A stretch of 64,000 nt of DNA from Lonicera japonica (GCA_021464415.1 CM038465.1:79394919-79458918), one strand, 5' to 3'; positions 33,436 to 44,179 are shown, counted from the stretch's first letter. Made by a program: numbers and translations. The notes: generated by a model not told the origin, from the letters alone.

Positions 33436-36400
33436 ATGGCCGAAGGGACTCAAACCGGAGTTGTTGCAACACAAGCTAGTTCTTCCACCATTGTAGGTGT
33501 TGGGAGCACTATGGAGGTTAAGATAAAGCCTTATGACGAGGTTATCAATTTCGGTATTTGGCAAAGACGGATGCGGGGGGTACTCGTCCAATCAAATTTG
33601 CAAGTTGCATTGCTTGGACTTGAGAAAAAGCCGCAAGATATGTCCGAAGACCAATGGAATGAGATTGATAAGAAAGCTATGTCCGCTATAGAGATGCATG
33701 TGACCGACGAAGTGTTGAGAAACTTGATGTCGGAGAAGAATGCAAAGGATATGTGGACTAGGATGGAGGAGATGTACATATGGAAGTCTATGTCCAACAA
33801 GTTGAACCTCAAGAAGCAACTTTTCAAGTTGGAAATGAAGGAGGGGCAAGATTTGAACAAGCACATCAATGTCTTCAAGGCAATAGTGCATGACCTTGAG
33901 AGAATTGATGTTGTATTTGATGAGGAGGACCGCGCCTTATTGTTGCTTGCTTCATTGCCGGACTCCTATGATCACTTTGTTACCACATTGATATTTGGCA
34001 AGACAACGCTCAAGTTTAATGAGGTTGTCAAGGACCTCCAATCGCACGTGGCCATGAAAAAGGGAGGTAACGGGGCAAGCTCTTCATCAAGTGAGGGCTT
34101 GGTTGCCAAGAGTGGTGGTGGTGGTGAACGAAGTGGGCGGTCAAGGTCACGGGGTGCCAAGAATAGAGGCACGGGTCGGTCTCAATCACGAGATCGAAGC
34201 AATTGGGAGTGCTTTAAGTGTCACAAGGTAGGCCACATCAAGAAGAATTGCCCGGAGCTAAAAGGTAAGAGGGCGGACGCGCCAAGGGAGGTTGCAGGAG
34301 TTGCGACCCAAGAGGTGGACCAAGAGGTTAACACCGATGTTCTTACTTGTTTTTTAGCGGATCAAAGTAGTGGGTGGATTCTTGATTCCGGATGCTCCTA
34401 TCACATGTGCCCGAATCGTAATTGGTTCGTTGACTACACGGAATGCAATGGAGGAGAAATCTTCATGGGCAACGATGCTACATGCAAAGTTGTTGGTATT
34501 GGCACAGTGAAAATAAAGATGTGGGATGGCGTGACCCGCACGCTAAGTGATGTTAGACACGTACCCGCTCTCAAGAAAAATTTGATCTCCTTAGGCACGC
34601 TCGACTCAAAAGGGTGTGTGATTCATGCCGAAGACGGGGCTATGAAGGTGAAAAAGGGATCAATGGTGATTTTGCGCGGCACAAAGTCATCGAACAACCT
34701 TTATAGGTTGAAAGGAACCACGGTAGTTGGTGGAGCAGCGGTTTCCACGGAAGCAGAAAGGGATGAGCTTTTGTTATGGCATATGAGGCTTGGCCACATG
34801 AGCCAACGGGGCATGGAGGAGCTTCATCGACGAAAATTGTTGAAGGGGGTCCATGGGTGCAAGCTCGATTTCTGCAAGTATTGTGTGATGGGCAAGCAAA
34901 CTAGAGTTCGATTTGATACCGCGGAACACAAAAGCCGAGGTATGCTTGATTATATTCACTCCGATGTGTGTGGCCCTTTAGAGGTAGTTTCTTTGGGCGG
35001 TTTCAAATATTTTATGACTTTTGTTGATGATTTTTCACGTCGAGTTTGGGTCTACTACTTGAGGGAAAAATCCGAGGTTTTCGGAAAATTCAAGGAGTGG
35101 AAGGCTATGGTGGAAAACCAAACGGGTCGGAAAGTAAAGTATTTGAGAAGTGACAACGGAGGGGAGTATAAGGATGGAGAATTCGTGAAGTTTTGCAAGA
35201 ATGCCGGCATCAAAAGGCACTTTACCGTGAAGAAAACTCCACAACAAAATGGAGTTGCGGAGAGAATGAACCGTACCATTATGGATAGGGCGAGAAGTAT
35301 GAGGATTCATGCGGGTTTGTCGAAAACATTTTGGGCGGCTTGTGTTGATCATGCCGTATACTTGGTCAATAGGTCACCAAATTTGAATCTTGGTTTAAAA
35401 TGTCCGGAAGAAGTATGGTCGGGGCGAGAAGTGGACTACTCTAAGTTAAGAGTGTTCGGGTGCCCGGTATATGCTCATATTCCTAGCGACGAGAGATCAA
35501 AGAATGACCCGAAGGCTCACCGGTGTATCTTTCTCGGTTTTGGGGGAGAGGTGAAAGGGTTCAAGCTTTGGGATCCGGTAGCGAGAAAGCTTTTGTTTAG
35601 CCGGGATGTGACATTTGATGAGGGGGCTATGCTTAAGGAACGGGAATACCAAGAGATCAATGATAACGGTGGGGTTAATACGGTCAAGATTCCAATTCTA
35701 GTTCCAAGTCCGTCGGTTACCGGAAGTGGTGGAGCATCTTCAAGCGGTAGTAGAGATGATTCTCATGAAATTCAGCCGAATGACGACGCGGTTGAGGTGG
35801 AGCTAGAGGAAGAGGAATCCGAGGAAAGACCGGGTGAGGTGGAGCCAGAACCATCGATAGCACGAGATAGACCACGACGGGCAATCAAACCACCCTCAAG
35901 GTTTGGTTGGGAAGACGAGGTCAACTATGCCCTTATTACAAGTGAGGGTGATCCAACTAGTTATAAGGAAGCCATCAGTGTCGAAGACAAGGATAGTTGG
36001 ATGGGTGCTATGGTAGAGGAGATGGAGGCTTTACGAATGAATTCCGTTTGGGATTTGGTTCCTAGGCCCAAGGACCGGAGCATTATCGGTTCTAAATGGG
36101 TATTTAGGAAGAAAGAAGCAATCAATAAAGATGAAGCACCGAAATTCAAGGCACGGTTAGTAGCGAAGGGGTTTGCTCAAAAGGAAGGGGTTGATTATGA
36201 TGAGATTTTTTCTCCGGTTGTGAGACACACTTCGATACGGGTTTTGCTTGCTATGGTAGCTCAATTTGATTTGGAGCTTGAGCAAATGGATGTAAAAACG
36301 GTTTTTCTTCATGGTGATTTGAAGGAGACGATTTACATGGCGCAACCGGAAGGGTTCAAGGAAGTAGGTAAGGAAAAATTTGTTTGTCGGCTCAAGAAGT

Positions 36401-37518
36401 CATTATATGGACTAAAGCAGTCGCCAAGGCAATGGTACCTACGGTTTGATTCATTTATGTTGTGGATTGGTTATCGTCGGTGTGATGGTGATCATTGTGC
36501 CTATGTTCGGAACTTTGATGATGGCTCATTTATCTTGTTGATACTTTATGTGGATGATATGCTTATAGCGTGTCGAGATATGTCAAAGGTGAAGGAGCTC
36601 AAGATGCAATTGGGCCGGGAATTTGACATGAAGGATCTTGGGGCCGCACAAAAGATCCTTGGTATGGAGATTCGGAGAGATAGAAAGGTTGGCAAGTTGT
36701 GGCTTTCGCAAAAGAAATATATTTCTCATGTCATTGAGAAATTCAATATGTCGAATGCGAAATCGGTTTCTACTCCGTTAGCTCCTCATTTTGCTTTGTC
36801 CACAAAGCAATGTCCTTCCTCTCTTGATGAGTGTGCCGAGATGTCGACAACACCGTATGCTTGCGCGGTTGGTTGTCTAATGTATGCCATGGTGTGTACA
36901 AGGCCGGATCTAGCTCACGCGGTTGGAATGGTTAGTAGGTATATGTCGAATCCGGGTAAAGAGCATTGGAATGCGGTTAAATGGGTTCTTCGATATCTAC
37001 AGGGTACCAAGTCCTTGGGTATAGTGTTTGAGCGAAAAGATGGGGCTGATAGTGTTGCGGGATTCGTAGACTCCGATTATGCGGGGGACCTTGATAAAAG
37101 AAGGTCAACCACGGGTTATGTGTTCACTTTGGCAAGTGGGCCGGTTTCGTGGAGATCTATGTTACAAGCAACAAGCGCTTTGTCTACCACAGAGGCAGAG
37201 TATATGGCACTCACGGAGGCGTCGAAGGAGGCGGTATGGTTGAAAGGCTTAGTGAGCGAGTTGTGTTTGAAGCATGAGAGTATTTTGCTACGGTGTGATA
37301 GTCAAAGTGCACTTTACTTGGCAAAGAATCAAGTGTATCATGCTCGCACGAAGCACATAGATGTGCGGTATCACCGAGTTCGGGATTGGGTTAATTCCGG
37401 GGAAGTTGTCCTAGAAAAGGTGAATACGGATGAGAATGCGGCCGATATGCTCACAAAACCGATAACCGCGGAGAAGTTTAGGCATTGCCTAAAGCTTCTT
37501 AATCTCACTTCATGTTGA
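33436..37518 (+). CDS. Copia gag-pol polyprotein, unit 2 (intact)
   Basis: The same 1360-residue product as unit 1, with identical predicted protein. The two coding differences I noticed (36405 G to A, 37407 C to T) are silent. All protease, integrase, reverse transcriptase and RNase H catalytic positions are the same. A further change lies just after the stop (37520). Having two intact frames in one locus points to a very recent duplication or insertion. Confidence 0.95.
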   Translation: MAEGTQTGVVATQASSSTIVGVGSTMEVKIKPYDEVINFGIWQRRMRGVLVQSNLQVALLGLEKKPQDMSEDQWNEIDKKAMSAIEMHVTDEVLRNLMSEKNAKDMWTRMEEMYIWKSMSNKLNLKKQLFKLEMKEGQDLNKHINVFKAIVHDLERIDVVFDEEDRALLLLASLPDSYDHFVTTLIFGKTTLKFNEVVKDLQSHVAMKKGGNGASSSSSEGLVAKSGGGGERSGRSRSRGAKNRGTGRSQSRDRSNWECFKCHKVGHIKKNCPELKGKRADAPREVAGVATQEVDQEVNTDVLTCFLADQSSGWILDSGCSYHMCPNRNWFVDYTECNGGEIFMGNDATCKVVGIGTVKIKMWDGVTRTLSDVRHVPALKKNLISLGTLDSKGCVIHAEDGAMKVKKGSMVILRGTKSSNNLYRLKGTTVVGGAAVSTEAERDELLLWHMRLGHMSQRGMEELHRRKLLKGVHGCKLDFCKYCVMGKQTRVRFDTAEHKSRGMLDYIHSDVCGPLEVVSLGGFKYFMTFVDDFSRRVWVYYLREKSEVFGKFKEWKAMVENQTGRKVKYLRSDNGGEYKDGEFVKFCKNAGIKRHFTVKKTPQQNGVAERMNRTIMDRARSMRIHAGLSKTFWAACVDHAVYLVNRSPNLNLGLKCPEEVWSGREVDYSKLRVFGCPVYAHIPSDERSKNDPKAHRCIFLGFGGEVKGFKLWDPVARKLLFSRDVTFDEGAMLKEREYQEINDNGGVNTVKIPILVPSPSVTGSGGASSSGSRDDSHEIQPNDDAVEVELEEEESEERPGEVEPEPSIARDRPRRAIKPPSRFGWEDEVNYALITSEGDPTSYKEAISVEDKDSWMGAMVEEMEALRMNSVWDLVPRPKDRSIIGSKWVFRKKEAINKDEAPKFKARLVAKGFAQKEGVDYDEIFSPVVRHTSIRVLLAMVAQFDLELEQMDVKTVFLHGDLKETIYMAQPEGFKEVGKEKFVCRLKKSLYGLKQSPRQWYLRFDSFMLWIGYRRCDGDHCAYVRNFDDGSFILLILYVDDMLIACRDMSKVKELKMQLGREFDMKDLGAAQKILGMEIRRDRKVGKLWLSQKKYISHVIEKFNMSNAKSVSTPLAPHFALSTKQCPSSLDECAEMSTTPYACAVGCLMYAMVCTRPDLAHAVGMVSRYMSNPGKEHWNAVKWVLRYLQGTKSLGIVFERKDGADSVAGFVDSDYAGDLDKRRSTTGYVFTLASGPVSWRSMLQATSALSTTEAEYMALTEASKEAVWLKGLVSELCLKHESILLRCDSQSALYLAKNQVYHARTKHIDVRYHRVRDWVNSGEVVLEKVNTDENAADMLTKPITAEKFRHCLKLLNLTSC

Positions 37519-37631
37519 AAGAGGATGGTGTGACCTTGGAGGTGTCGGGATAATCTCTAAGGGGATGCATGATTCTTATCCCGAGGTGCAGCAATCGAGG
37601 TTGGCTTGTGATTACTCGCCAAGGTGGAGAT

Positions 37632-38350
37632 TGTTGTGTTTGGCTTGTAATCAATGCAAGCAGATATGGTGCAAAACAGTTTTTGCACCAAAACAGTGCA
37701 TGTGGATTGGGTGCAAAAGGTCTTTTGCACCAAAACAGTGTACTCGGCGGAGGTGCAAAACATGTTTTGCACCAAAACAGTGTACTCGGCGGAGGTGCAA
37801 AACATGTTTTGCACCAAGTCAGTGTACTCGAGAATGGGTGCAAAATGTGTTTTGCACCTGGGCGGGTAAAAACTTTTTGTCTTGTTTTTTCACTTGGTAT
37901 AAATAGGAAGGCTTATTTCTATTTTGTAAGACTTGCAAGAGAGTTGCTTTGTGAGAGTGAAAGAGAGAAAGACTTGTGCTTAGCTAGGGTTTAGCTAAGG
38001 TGAGAGGTGATCTTTGGAGGTTTGTTCCATTGATCTAGAGTAAGGATTATTGTGAGAGAATTCTTGTAAGTTCTTGGTTATCAATAAAAGTTGCTCCCTC
38101 TTGGTGGAAGACCCAAAGGGTTCCACAAAAACACGGTGTGTTCTTTCTTGCTTTATTTTGCTCTTGATTGTCATTGCTATTTATCTTCCATCTATCTTTG
38201 CTTGAGTTTGTGTTGGTGATTCTTGGTTTGATCAACGATCCTATTGCTTGACGGTTTTCGCCCGCCAAGTGTTTGTGAAAATTCCCGAAAGGGATTTCTC
38301 GGGTTTATTGGTGGATTTGGGAATTGGTTATTGTTCCCACGTTCACAACA
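37632..38350 (+). repeat. Copia LTR 3 (3')
   Basis: Differs from LTR 1 and LTR 2 at two noticed positions (37664 and 38278, both G to A) out of 719. It is followed at once by the duplication CAGTT. Palindrome array at 37668-37858. Confidence 0.95.
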
Positions 38351-38355
38351 CAGTT

Positions 38356-39285
38356 AATACTTCATTTATCGTCTAACAATTTTATTTTATTGTATATGTT
38401 TAATTAATTTCTTTTGAAAAATTCAATCTGTATTATAGCACGTACTTTGTTACCAGCTGCCAGGGAATGCCTCTAGACACATTTATTAAGGGGACAAATA
38501 TATACAAATTAAGCATATTAATATAAACTAAATAAATAAATAAATAAATAAATACTTAATAATGCTACGCAGATAGTTGTATTGCTTTGGGATAGTGTTT
38601 TCACAAATATTAATTTATAAATGACCGATTGTTTTTGAGGGAGAAATACGAGAAAAATCCTAGTTTTATTCATGATATGACATCACCCCACACTGACTTT
38701 AAAGACTTTTGTGCATATTCCATTACATGTAATTGTCGTAGTAAGAATTGCTTTTGAAGCAAAATTTAAGCATACATGTGTTTTTAAATAAAAAGACGGA
38801 ATTTTATTGTATTCAGCATATTTTTAGTTTGACACAAATAAAAAAGAATAAAAAGAAATTGACGTATACTACTACGTACATTGATCGATTATTTGAGTTT
38901 ATGTCACAAATGAAATAAAACGTTTTATTAAATTTTCAACCAACTACAACTACAACTTCTATTTATATTTTATTAAATCGCCAATAATGAATCGAACGGA
39001 GGGACATAGAAAAAGAAGGGAAGAATATTAATGGAATGTACGTCCAGCACTTAATATTTCCTTGTACAGATAACCAAAAAATATTAAAGTAGAGGAGAAA
39101 ATATGATTTATGGACTCAAATGGTTACGTGAAGACTAGACAACAATATTAATAACACATAATTAGCCTTGTGACGTACTGGTACCCGTGTACTCGATAAT
39201 GTCATCGAATTAATACTGTTATCCTTTTTTCTTGATTACACAGTGTTATGAATAAATACTAAGAGATATTCATTGTTAGGAATAA
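38356..39285. other. Intergenic with (AAAT)n microsatellite
   Basis: AT-rich; an AAAT/AAATA run lies at about 38528-38555. No gene recognised. Confidence 0.5.
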
Positions 39286-39535
39286 TCGCTCACAAAAGTT
39301 TAACTTGTTAAGTAGTGATCTAATAATGTATATTATACTTTTCAATACAACACTCTCCTATAAATGTAAGTGAAAAGATTTGACCCCGAGACCTTGCAAA
39401 ACCTGAACTCTCTCCTATAAATGCAAGAAACCCGAGACCTTGCAAAACCTGAGCTCTTATACCAAGTTAGGAACCATCTCTCCAAAAAATTTAAGTTATT
39501 AAGTTGTGGGCCAACAATATATATCATGCACTTAA
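39286..39535. repeat. Dispersed repeat family with internal duplication
   Basis: Contains two tandem versions of CTCTCCTATAAATGYAAG followed by CGAGACCTTGCAAAACCTGA, then TTAGGAACCATCTCTCC and GTGGGCCAACAATATATATC. The last part recurs in APC2 intron 6 (about 62219-62286) and at 63870-64000. Family unknown to me by name; AT and GC composition and spread suggest a transposon-derived sequence. Confidence 0.6.
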
Positions 39536-39589
39536 TTTTACTGAAATCACTTGATTCATATCTCATAGACTTTATATTGCCCGGCATGT

Positions 39590-41587
39590 TCCTTTTGACA
39601 AATCATCCTATCCATTTTCTAAGCCATCTATTTTGGGTCCTCCTCCATCCTAATCACCACGGATTCATTCTAATACATGGTTGTTTGTACCCATTTGCAT
39701 TAGTTCACATAATTTCTCACACGTCCCTATTATCCCATACAATTCCCCACCTCCCATCATGAAAAATACACGACTTTGTCCAAACCCACAACTTATTGAC
39801 CCTTTAATTCCCACTGCCACCACTTCGGCTCACACACCCACTCCTCCTTTAAACCATTCTTCACTTACTCCCTCTCCTGTTGATCCTTGTTCACCTACTA
39901 TTACTCCAGCCACACCCGAGCATTGCCCTTAACGAACACACCCTATGGTCTTGCGTCCCAAACCCTCAACCCGCCTTTCATGCTTAATAAACCCATTGCT
40001 CAGTTAACAACCTTACCTGCCTCACATGAAGATGTTGAACCTACTTGTTTTTCAGCTGCTAATAAAATTCTTGTTTGGCGAAAAGCAATGTTTGATGAGT
40101 TCAATGCATTATTATGCAATTGCACATGGTCTTTTATTCCGTATGAACCTTTTATGAATATTATTGGTTGTAAGTGGGTTTACTGTATCAAAAGAAACGC
40201 TGATGGAACCATTAAACAATACAAGGCCTGCCTTGTCGCAAAAGGCTTTCATCAACAGCCAGGATTAGATTACAATGAAACTTTTAGTCCAGTAGTGAAG
40301 CCCACGACCATTTGTACAGTTCTTACTATTGCAGTCTCTCGTGGGTGGTCTATCCGTCAACTAGATGTTCATAATGCATTTTTCCATGGGGTCTTGAATG
40401 AAACTGTTTATATGATTCAACCACCTGGATTTGAAGATTCATCTCATCCTCATCATGTATGCAAGCTTCATCGGTCACTTTATGGACTTAAACAGGCACA
40501 TCACGTTTGGTTTCACCGCCTCACCTTATTTCTTCTCCACCATGGTTTTTAAGCATCCAAAACAAATGCCTCACTATTTATATATTGCCAGTCTAACATT
40601 ATTATTTATGTGCTTATTTATGTGGATGACATCTTGGTCACCGGAAATAACTCATCTTATATCAGTACTTTAATTCATAAATTTGGCCGTGAATTCTCTC
40701 TAAAGGATCTTGGTGCTTTCACACTTCTTCTTAAGCATTGAGGTTACTTCACAATCTTCTGGCATTATGCTCAACCAACGGCAGTACATGGTTAATTTGC
40801 TTAAGCAAAATAACGTGCTCAATTGTATTTTGGTTCAAACTCCAATATCGGCCTCCGCTCAACTCTCAAGGGTAGGGGGTGAACCGTATTCTGATCCGAC
40901 AAGGTACCGTCAAGTGGTTGGGGGATTACAGTATTTGACTTTGACTCGACCCGATATAGCGTTTGCGGTAAATAAAGCTTGTCAATTTATACATTCTCCT
41001 ACTATAGATCATTGGGCTTTAGTGAAGTGCGTACTTCGATATTTAAAGAACACACTCGATTATGGCTTATTAATATCAAAGTCATCCTTTGTTGAGTTGC
41101 AAGCCTTTTCAGACTCCAATTGGGCCAGGTGTGTTTACGATCGCAAATCCACCGGTGGCTTTACCATCTACTTGGTGTCTAATCTTGTTTCCTGGTCCTC
41201 TTGAAAACAATGAACTATTGCTCGATCATCCACATAATCCGAATACAAAGCCTTAGCGAATGCCACAGCTGAATTGACTTGGTTACAATCATACTTTTTG
41301 AGCTCTGTGTTCCTCTAAAACAAACTAGCTCTTATTCTTTGGTATGATAACATTGGTGTGGCATATCTTTCTGCTCATTCGGTTTTTCATACCCGAACTA
41401 AGCACGTAGAGATTAACTTCCACTTTGTACGTGATAAAGTTGCTCAAGAGGATCTCCAAGTTCAATTTATTTCTACGCATGATCAAGTTGCTGATGTCTT
41501 GAACAAAGGTCTCTCCTCTACTCGTTTCAAAATTTTATGGGACAATCTAAAGGTCCTGCCACACATTCCTTTAGATTGAGGAGGTGT
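39590..41587 (+). pseudogene. Copia pol pseudogene (RT and RNase H)
   Basis: A second, unrelated and much older Copia copy. Recognisable blocks in order: [20 protein letters not shown] with [20 protein letters not shown] (40170-40285), [20 protein letters not shown] (about 40350), [11 protein letters not shown], then after a stop YVDDILVTGN (about 40618), TRPDIAFAVNKACQF, SDSNWARCVYDRKSTGGFT, and an RNase H tail ending TKHVEINFHFVRDKVA and HDQVADVLNKGLS. At least three stops or shifts break the frame. Gag, protease and integrase are missing; the region before 40000 is only a Pro/His/Thr-rich linker. Confidence 0.85.
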
Positions 41588-41589
41588 AT

Positions 41590-41799
41590 TGAATAATAAA
41601 AGACCCGTGTATATCTCATACTCAAAATGAGATAACTATAGTATGTTATTAGAAGTGCTCTATACTTATCAATACTAATCATTTAATATGTATATATAAC
41701 AATACAAATGATCACCCTTGATGTTTGTGAAAAATATAAAACTTTATTTCTCTTTACCTCTTCAATCTTCTCTTTTTGTATTCATTAATTGCTTTATTT
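41590..41799 (+). repeat. 3' LTR of the decayed Copia element
   Basis: It starts TGAATAATAAAAG directly after the purine tract TTGAGGAGGTGTA and runs to the primer-site-like sequence at 41800. The typical CA end is not seen. No matching 5' LTR was found upstream of 39590. Confidence 0.55.
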
Positions 41800-41811
41800 T
41801 GGTATCAGAGC
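41800..41811 (+). other. Second primer-binding site (TGGTATCAGAGC)
   Basis: A perfect initiator-tRNA-Met primer site, unexpectedly placed after a 3' LTR. It is followed within 60 bp by a purine tract (GGAGGGGAGGA, 41857-41867). Confidence 0.7.
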
Positions 41812-41867
41812 AGACCTCACAGAATACGTTGTGCAGACGAGGGTGTCAGTCCCCATGGAGGGGAGGA

Positions 41868-42077
41868 TGTAAAGTCCCACATCGGAAAGTAGCAGAAACT
41901 TGAAGTGCTATACATGTGCATCCAAGGGATTCCCACTAGTGAGAGACCTTTTGGGGGTTGCCATGAGTGCACTTGTCAAGAACAAAATTATGCGAGAAAA
42001 GGCTACCCAGTTGTAACTGGAGTATAGCCACTTAAAGCGGACAATATCTTACTAGAGTTAGAACCCGGGTTGGTACA
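41868..42077 (+). repeat. LTR-like sequence TGTAAAGTCCC...GGTACA
   Basis: It opens TGTAAAGTCCCACATCGG right after a purine tract, ends GGTTGGTACA, and contains AGCGGACAATATCTTACTAG, a word common near the ends of plant TRIM/LTR repeats. No 5-bp duplication was found. With the primer site at 41800 it would complete a tiny 56-68 bp internal region, as in TRIM elements, but the sequence before that primer site is a different LTR. Confidence 0.55.
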
Positions 42078-43216
42078 AATGGTCACCCTATCTTTTTGGC
42101 CTTAATTTGAGATTGTGCCTTATTTTTGACATTGCACTTTAAAATCTGTTAAGCCATGTTAATTTTTAAAGCAAGTGACCAAAATACCCTTTGATTTGTC
42201 ATTATTCTTCTATTTCTTTCATCTTATACGAAGTCTTTTTCCTATTTTAATTTGTTTCCTTGATTTTAATAATAATATTTAGAAAAGAAATAAAACATAG
42301 GAAGAAAAAAAGGTTAGAGCTTGGTCACTTTTCAAATTTGCAAATAAGCATCTACTAAAAGGATGTACCAATTAAATGCATTCAACTGTTATACATTGTT
42401 TTGGAAAAAAAAAATAACCATTGAGTAATTTTATGGTAGTAGCGAATTACTCTAAATAACCCAAAATTATTTTTCTCTTAATCATCACCAATTAACCATT
42501 GAGTAATTTAATAGTTAAAATCAAACTTTTATTAGTTTTTTAAAAAGCACTAGCATTAATCTCAAAAAAAAAAATCTCAAAAAGAGTGGCATCCTATCTA
42601 ATACCCACCTTTCTGTGCCAAGATTGATGCATGGAGTTTTAGCATTCATTGTCCATTTTTTAAGCTTTAAGTGTTGAATTATTATTCTTTATTTTAAATT
42701 TACAGCTAGTGGTATTTTTCTTTTTTTTAAGATTTAGGTATTATAATAATAATAAAAATGAGAGGTTTAAAAGATTAACCGACGCTAAGACAATTCCAAT
42801 ATTATTATTATTATTTTTAAAAATAATGTATAATAAGTAAGATACACTTAATTGGTACAACCTTTTAGCAAATGCTTATTTGATAAAAGGTAAAAAGTGA
42901 CCATGCAAACAAAATTTTCTTCTTTCTTCATTTTATATCTTTTCTATATATATATATAGTATATATATATTTTAAAATAAAAACACATCAAGAAAAATAA
43001 AAATAAGAGAAGGACCAAGTAGAGGGTGAAAAAAATAAAAGACAATGACAAGTCAAATGGCAGGGTTAAAAGGGTATTTTGGTCACTTAATAAAAAAGTT
43101 AACACGGATTAATAGATTTACCTGATGATGAGTTGCAAAGTCAAAGATTTTAAAAAGTGGGATATCGTCTTAAATTAGGGCCAAAATGAGGGGTGCATTG
43201 GCAAAATAATACAACT
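42078..43216. mobile_element. Foldback / long-TIR element
   Basis: Two arms of roughly 330 bp are inverted copies. GTGACCAAAATACCCTTT at about 42176 pairs with AAAGGGTATTTTGGTCAC at about 43068. GGTCACTTTTCAAATTTGCA (about 42323) and ATTTAATTGGTACATCC-type sequence pair with the 42848-42904 stretch. Arms are about 80% alike by eye, with a 430-bp AT-rich centre. Such long arms fit a Mutator-like or foldback element, but I found no convincing target duplication. Confidence 0.6.
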
Positions 43217-43264
43217 TTTCATTTTTATATAATTATAATATTACCATAACAAGGATGATGCAAC

Positions 43265-43360
43265 AAAATGTTCAATATTTAGTCCACGTAAATCGAATCC
43301 CTGACCTATTTGTTGCAAGGATAAAGAGAATACCAACCAAGATATAAGGTTGTTGGCTAG
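43265..43360 (-). repeat. tRNA-derived SINE fragment
   Basis: Minus-strand sequence has a box-A-like TTGGTTGGTATTCTC and a box-B-like GTCAGGGATTCGATTTACG 40 bp later, the wording of plant tRNA-derived SINE heads. Fragmentary. Confidence 0.4.
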
Positions 43361-43364
43361 TATA

Positions 43365-44179
43365 TTTAATTAAGTAAAGAGTAACAATTAAGTAAAGAGT
43401 AACATTTGTTTAAGTTTTTAAATTTTTGTTTCCAAAGAATAACGTTTTTCTAGGATATATAGAGGGATATCTTTAGGAGTATTTTCTATAAAATCATTTA
43501 TATTCCATGTGCATGTTACTTTTAATAGATTTTTATATCTATTTGGTAATACAATTAATTATGTTGACAATAGAAAAGTCTAATTAAAATAAAGTTTCTC
43601 CAATGGCACTATTTCTATTTACATTTCTATCATAGTTTAGTGCCGATTTTCAAAAATAGAATTAATTTCATTGGGTAAAAGTGTTGTGGGCGTCATTTTA
43701 TCCGTGTCATGTAGGATATAAAAGTTCTATGCCTATATAGAAATCATGATAGAAAATTTTCATGTAAGCAACTGCCATGTCACATGGAATTGTGTATAGA
43801 AACTTCCATTAGAAATAATATTTATTAATTTGCATCTCTATTATAGAAAATTTTGTGATAAAAATTATCATCGGAGATGGCCTTAGCTCAATCTCTAATT
43901 ATGAGTTTCAATCTGATTTTTTTTTCCAAAAATAAAAATAAAAAAAACACAAAAACTTTACCTCCAAAATACGAATCACTTCATATTCAGACTTCAACAA
44001 CTAAATTTGTAAACTTGGACAATTAGTCATTTTGCCATTTTAGGGCCCAAGATCTTTAATTCAAATGGGATTGACCCTCACTTTTTTTCTTGGGATACTG
44101 TGGTGGTTAGTCGGAGAGTATGGCAAAAAAGGCAGTAAAATTTTAAGAGCCCCCAAACTTTTGTGCTCATGTATATATA
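43365..44179. other. Intergenic, no feature recognised
   Basis: AT-rich sequence between the SINE fragment and the Helitron; no gene or bounded repeat seen. Confidence 0.45.

Larger units (their letters stand above)
27619..38355 (+). mobile_element. Tandem Ty1/Copia element: LTR-internal-LTR-internal-LTR
   Basis: Three 719-bp LTRs (27624-28342, 32628-33346, 37632-38350) and two 4285-bp internal regions repeat with an exact 5004-bp period. The 5-bp duplication CAGTT lies only at the outer edges (27619-27623, 38351-38355). Each internal region has a primer site just after its left LTR, a full gag-pol frame and a purine tract before its right LTR. I noticed only five base differences between the units, all in the downstream one. 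The polyprotein resembles the Tork/Tnt1 lineage. Unequal recombination between LTRs, or integration of a dimer, would both give one outer duplication. Confidence 0.95.

Noticed and set aside
39421..39932. Coding frames at 39421-39762 and 39681-39932 as separate genes
   Set aside because: They are out-of-frame or linker parts of the decayed Copia polyprotein and its repeat-rich flank.
42076..43230. A 9-11 bp target duplication for the foldback element
   Set aside because: Candidate flanks (GTTGGTACA versus TGGCAAAAT and shifts of these) do not match; ends cannot be fixed from this copy.
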